A stretch of DNA of 64,000 nucleotides. Origin: Stenotrophomonas humi. GTDB taxonomy: Bacteria; Pseudomonadota; Gammaproteobacteria; Xanthomonadales; Xanthomonadaceae. Below the pieces are notes generated by a model. The model worked only from the letters and a program-made list of their open reading frames with translations. It did not search any database and was not told where the DNA came from. The first letter of the stretch is position 1, and each line of letters opens with the position of its first letter. Below are positions 60,490 to 64,000 of this stretch, piece after piece. The stretch covers positions 62,001-126,000 of the forward strand of contig NZ_LDJI01000025.1 of NCBI RefSeq assembly GCF_001431415.1. The letters run 5' to 3'. A program made the translations under genes and the position numbers.

Positions 60490-61349
60490 GCGCCACGCGG
60501 TTTGAACTGCAGATTGATGGGCAGCGCGTTGCCGGCCTGCGCGCCGGCAAACCCGGCGGGTTGAAAGTGCTGGCCCTGCATGGCTGGCTCGACAATGCGG
60601 CCAGCTTCCTGCCATTGGCCGAACATCTACCGACGCTGGACATCGCGATGGTCGACCTGCCCGGCCACGGTTTCAGCGATCACCTGCAGCTGACCACGCC
60701 CTACACCACACCGCTGGCCATCGTGCAGACATTGGCCATCGCCGATGCACTGGGCTGGGAACGGTTCGTGCTGCTCGGCCATTCCATGGGCGCGGCGATC
60801 GCCAGCCTGGTGGCCGCCGTTGCCGGCGAACGCGTGCAGGCACTGGTGTCGATCGAGGCATTGGGCGGCCTGGCCGCACCGGCCAACGAAACCGTGCAGC
60901 GGCTGCGTACCCACGTGGACACGGCAATGAAGCTGGAAACCAAGCAGCTGCGCGTGTTCCCGGACCTGGCCGCGCCGGTGCGCGCGCGCATGATGGTCAA
61001 CCAGCTCAGTGAAGCATCCGCACGCCTGCTGGTCGAACGCGGAGTCAAAGAGGTGGACGGCGGCTGGACCTGGCGCAGCGATCCGCGGCTGATGCTGCCT
61101 ACCGCGGTGCGCATGACCGAGGACCAGGTGTGTGATGTGGTCAGTGCCATCCGATGCCCGGTGCAGGTGATCTACGCCACGCCCGCGCAACCCTATTTCC
61201 CGGAGCCGGAGCGCAGCCAGCGCGCGGCGCTGCTGCCCGATGGCCGCCTGCATACCTTGCCCGGCCATCACCACGTGCATATGGATGATCCCGAAGCGGT
61301 AGCCGAAATCATCCGTCGTTTCATTTCGACATTGCCTGACACCGGCTGA
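60486..61349 (+). CDS. Alpha/beta-fold hydrolase (serine hydrolase-like)
   Basis: A 287-residue alpha/beta hydrolase. The oxyanion motif is [13 protein letters not shown], the nucleophile elbow is [12 protein letters not shown] (Ser near residue 100), and the C-terminal histidine is in [17 protein letters not shown]. It resembles SERHL/MhpC-type esterases, with substrate unknown. It is coupled to hemH by a four-base overlap, an arrangement seen in related bacteria. Confidence 0.9.
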   Translation: MSATRFELQIDGQRVAGLRAGKPGGLKVLALHGWLDNAASFLPLAEHLPTLDIAMVDLPGHGFSDHLQLTTPYTTPLAIVQTLAIADALGWERFVLLGHSMGAAIASLVAAVAGERVQALVSIEALGGLAAPANETVQRLRTHVDTAMKLETKQLRVFPDLAAPVRARMMVNQLSEASARLLVERGVKEVDGGWTWRSDPRLMLPTAVRMTEDQVCDVVSAIRCPVQVIYATPAQPYFPEPERSQRAALLPDGRLHTLPGHHHVHMDDPEAVAEIIRRFISTLPDTG

Positions 61350-61929
61350 ACATCGCGCGCCGCAACGACGGCGCCTGGTTCAGTAAAGGCGCTGGCTGCC
61401 GCTATCGGGGCATAGCCGTTATCGAGAAGACGTTCCGCAGACCCGCAACGGGTTCTGCGAGCCCCAGCACCGAATGCCCCCGTTCTCCGCCCTCCGGCCC
61501 GGTGTCGTTACCGGCCTGATCCAGCTCGCCCGTTGGCTGGGCTGGACCATCATCCGCTTTGCCACCCTGGACCAACCTCCAACGGGTGAGGCAACCGCGG
61601 TGATGGCACTACGGGATGTACCGGTCGCGCGCATTCCGCTTCCCGGCGATGACACCCCGATCACCCACCGGCTGCGCAGCACCGGCCGTGACCACGCCTG
61701 GCTGGCCCCGCAACGCCGGGCCGGCACTCGATGCATCCACAAGCAGCAGTTACGAACTGCCAATGCCGGCCCTCGATGGTCCGCTGCCACATGCCGGGCC
61801 ACTGGCATCGCCGTGGTCGGCCTGCGGTCATCGCAGCAACACACCCGCAAACACATTCCCCGGGCTGCTGTACGAGCACAGCCCGTCGCTGTTCCTTTCC
61901 CCCGCTGTTCCTGTTGAACCGGAGTACGC
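61350..61929. other. 580-base region with no convincing gene before the chemoreceptor
   Basis: The only plus-strand candidate is a 147-codon frame at 61474-61917. It looks codon-like for about its first 80 codons, then loses that quality. It has no ribosome site and no recognised similarity. It could be a small or decayed gene, or leader sequence of the chemoreceptor. I see no riboswitch or terminator with confidence. Confidence 0.35.
61474..61917 (+). CDS. Doubtful small open reading frame
   Basis: A 147-residue hypothetical protein (MPPFSALRPGVVTGLIQLA...). The first 80 residues include a hydrophobic stretch and plausible codon use. The second half is rich in Arg, His and Cys as in non-coding GC-rich frames. 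No Shine-Dalgarno precedes the ATG. It ends 12 bases before the chemoreceptor. It may be a spurious frame. Confidence 0.2.
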   Translation: MPPFSALRPGVVTGLIQLARWLGWTIIRFATLDQPPTGEATAVMALRDVPVARIPLPGDDTPITHRLRSTGRDHAWLAPQRRAGTRCIHKQQLRTANAGPRWSAATCRATGIAVVGLRSSQQHTRKHIPRAAVRAQPVAVPFPRCSC

Positions 61930-64000
61930 ATGTCCCCCCGCACGCACGCCACACCGCCTCACGATGCCTATTACGCACAGCTGGCCTGCGCCGCTGATCG
62001 CCTGTTCCTGTTGTTTGGCCTGCTGCTGGGGCTGGCATCGCTGGGCATCGCGCTGTGGTCCGGGCAGTGGCTGCCGTTCCTTGCGATCAGCCTGCCGGCG
62101 CTGGCCGTGATGGCCGTGCAGCTCAAACTCGCCCCCGGCACGTTGCGCAGCCGCATCGTCGTGGCACTGGTGTTGGTGGCACTGGTCGCAGCCACCATCC
62201 AGCAGACGCATGGCCTGGTGGAAATGCATTTCGGCGTGTTCGTGGTGATCGCGCTGTTGCTGTACTACCGCGACTGGATTCCGGTAGCCGTGGCCGCCGC
62301 TGCGATCATCGTCCATCACCTGGCCTTCTACTGGCTGCAGACGCATGGTTCGCAGGTACAGGCATTCGCACACGGCAGCGACTTGAGCGTCGTGCTGCTG
62401 CATGCGGTGTACGTGGCGGTGGAAGCCGGCTTCGTCTGCGTGATGGCCCGACAGCTGTGCCGCCAGGTGCAGACACTGGGGGCGGCACCGGCCAAGCTGC
62501 GGGCGCTGGTGGATGCCATCGCCAAAGGCGAAGACGTGCGCGACCTCACCGATGGGTCACGCTTCGCACCCGGCACGCTGGCCGAGGGTGTGCTGCGGAT
62601 GCAGATGCAGCTTCATCAACGCCAGCAGCTCGAGCAGGCGCTGCATCACGAGAATTCCCAGATCCGTGCATCGCTGGATGCCTCGCGCACCGGCATGATG
62701 ATTGCCGACCACGACCACATCATCCGCTACGTGAACCGCTCCGTGGTCGCATTGCTGCGCAACCAGCAGGACACGCTGCGCCGGGCCTTCCCCGATTTCG
62801 ACGTGGACACGCTCATCGGCAGCAGCATCCACCGCTTCCATGCCAACCCGGCACGCATCCGCGGCATGCTCGACCAACTGCGCCAGCCCCATCACGGCCA
62901 GATCCGTATCGGTGACGTGCATTTCGGCCAGGTGGTGACGCCGGTCTTCAACACCGACGGCAGCCGCAGCGGCTATGCCGTGGAGTGGCACGATCGCACC
63001 CAGGAACTGCAGCTGGAGAACAGCGTGGCCGGCATCGTCGCCGCTGCCACGGCCGGTGACCTTGGCCAGCGCCTGCAACCGGTGGCGGAAGCGGGCTTCA
63101 TCCAGACCCTGACGGTTGGCATCAACCAGTTGCTGGAAACGGTGGCCGGCGCCACTGGCGAGATCCGCACAATGCTTGCCGCGCTGGCCGAAGGTGATCT
63201 CGACCACCGCATCACCGGCAACCACGCCGGCGACTTCGAGGCGATGAAGCGCGATGCCAATCTCACCGCCGAGCGTCTGGCCGACATCATCGGCCAGATC
63301 ACGCAATGCTCGCAGTCGATCACCACGGCCGCACGTGAACTCGCCAGCGGCAACGATGACCTGTCGCGCCGCACCGAACAACAGGCGGCCAGTCTCGAAG
63401 AGACGGCAGCGTCGATGGAAGAACTGACCGCCACCGTGCGCGAGAACGCCGAATCGGCGCGTCACGCCAATACGCTGGCAGTCGGTACCGCCGGGGTGGC
63501 CGCGCGCGGCGGTGAGGTGGTCGGCCAGGTGGTCAGCACCATGCAGGCCATCGAGCATTCCTCGCACCGCATCGCGGAAATCATTTCGGTGATCGACGGC
63601 ATCGCCTTCCAGACCAACATCCTGGCCTTGAACGCCGCGGTGGAGGCAGCCCGTGCCGGCGACCAGGGCCGTGGCTTCGCCGTGGTGGCCTCGGAGGTGC
63701 GCACGCTGGCGCAGCGTTCGGCCACGGCGGCACGCGAGATCAAGACCCTGATCAGTGACTCGATGAGCCAGGTCGATGACGGCGCGGCATTGGTGGCGCG
63801 TGCAGGCAGCACCATGAATGAGATCGTCACCTCGGTGCAGGAAGTGACCGAACTGATGACCCGCATCGCGGCGGCATCGCAGGAACAATCGTCCGGCATC
63901 GAGCAGGTCAACCACACCGTCGTGCAGATGGATGAAACCACCCAGCAGAATGCGGCGCTGGTGGAAGAAGCCAGTGCTGCGGCACGTTCCATGGAACAGC
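61930..64000 (+). CDS. Methyl-accepting chemotaxis protein, C-terminus cut off by window edge
   Basis: A chemoreceptor, about 690 codons visible. Unlike the one at 9281, it starts with a block of about six hydrophobic helices (residues about 24-180) and no large periplasmic domain, so it probably senses within the membrane or cytoplasm. A PAS-like module (about 235-345), HAMP-like segments and the signalling hairpin follow. The tip [19 protein letters not shown] is near residue 560. A GGAG seven bases upstream fixes the ATG at 61930. Tsr-like [17 protein letters not shown] is visible. The end of the protein, including any CheR-tethering tail, is outside the window. Confidence 0.92.
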   Translation, partial: MSPRTHATPPHDAYYAQLACAADRLFLLFGLLLGLASLGIALWSGQWLPFLAISLPALAVMAVQLKLAPGTLRSRIVVALVLVALVAATIQQTHGLVEMHFGVFVVIALLLYYRDWIPVAVAAAAIIVHHLAFYWLQTHGSQVQAFAHGSDLSVVLLHAVYVAVEAGFVCVMARQLCRQVQTLGAAPAKLRALVDAIAKGEDVRDLTDGSRFAPGTLAEGVLRMQMQLHQRQQLEQALHHENSQIRASLDASRTGMMIADHDHIIRYVNRSVVALLRNQQDTLRRAFPDFDVDTLIGSSIHRFHANPARIRGMLDQLRQPHHGQIRIGDVHFGQVVTPVFNTDGSRSGYAVEWHDRTQELQLENSVAGIVAAATAGDLGQRLQPVAEAGFIQTLTVGINQLLETVAGATGEIRTMLAALAEGDLDHRITGNHAGDFEAMKRDANLTAERLADIIGQITQCSQSITTAARELASGNDDLSRRTEQQAASLEETAASMEELTATVRENAESARHANTLAVGTAGVAARGGEVVGQVVSTMQAIEHSSHRIAEIISVIDGIAFQTNILALNAAVEAARAGDQGRGFAVVASEVRTLAQRSATAAREIKTLISDSMSQVDDGAALVARAGSTMNEIVTSVQEVTELMTRIAAASQEQSSGIEQVNHTVVQMDETTQQNAALVEEASAAARSMEQ

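Overview
The window is high-GC gammaproteobacterial chromosome, most like Stenotrophomonas/Xanthomonas (Xanthomonadaceae). The evidence is the mix of gene families: two large TonB-dependent receptors, an S46 dipeptidyl peptidase, a TPR-sulfotransferase, a DcaP-like porin with acs/actP and a symporter-kinase, and many GC-rich antisense open frames. No rRNA, tRNA, prophage, insertion sequence or CRISPR array was seen. Both ends cut genes: a TonB-dependent receptor at the left and a chemoreceptor at the right.

Positions 1-16.3 kb are mainly an acetate-use region. A porin, a DUF485 protein and the ActP symporter lie on the minus strand and end at a clear terminator. Acetyl-CoA synthetase is divergent from them, followed by a LuxR-type response regulator (CrbR-like). 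A chemoreceptor and the MntP manganese exporter (with a yybP-ykoY riboswitch leader) come next, then a symporter-fused hybrid kinase (CrbS-like). Together this is a nearly complete acetate-switch regulon.

Positions 16.4-30.9 kb hold the most unusual locus, a tight three-gene minus-strand operon. It encodes a protein of about 2,957 residues built from DUF11-like and SdrD/Cna-B-like repeats with Ca2+-type loops, a 1,126-residue outer-membrane barrel candidate with an N-terminal Ig-like segment, and an OmpA-type peptidoglycan-binding protein. A regulator with a degenerate receiver and an OmpR-type winged helix is encoded just upstream. The 343-bp gap between carries three direct repeats spaced exactly 25 bp apart. 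I infer a surface-structure (adhesin or fibre) system; I do not recognise it as a characterised one.

Positions 31-49.5 kb carry an S46 peptidase, the TamA-TamB envelope assembly pair, a second TonB-dependent receptor, a glyQ-glyS-sulfotransferase unit, and an orphan GspE/PilB-type ATPase coupled to a class I glutamine amidotransferase.

Positions 49.6-64 kb carry a multi-pass membrane protein, a four-gene overlapping signalling operon (triple-receiver hybrid kinase, CheR, receiver-less CheB, REC-GGDEF), tatABC, a secreted SYLF protein, ferrochelatase coupled to an alpha/beta hydrolase, and a truncated chemoreceptor.
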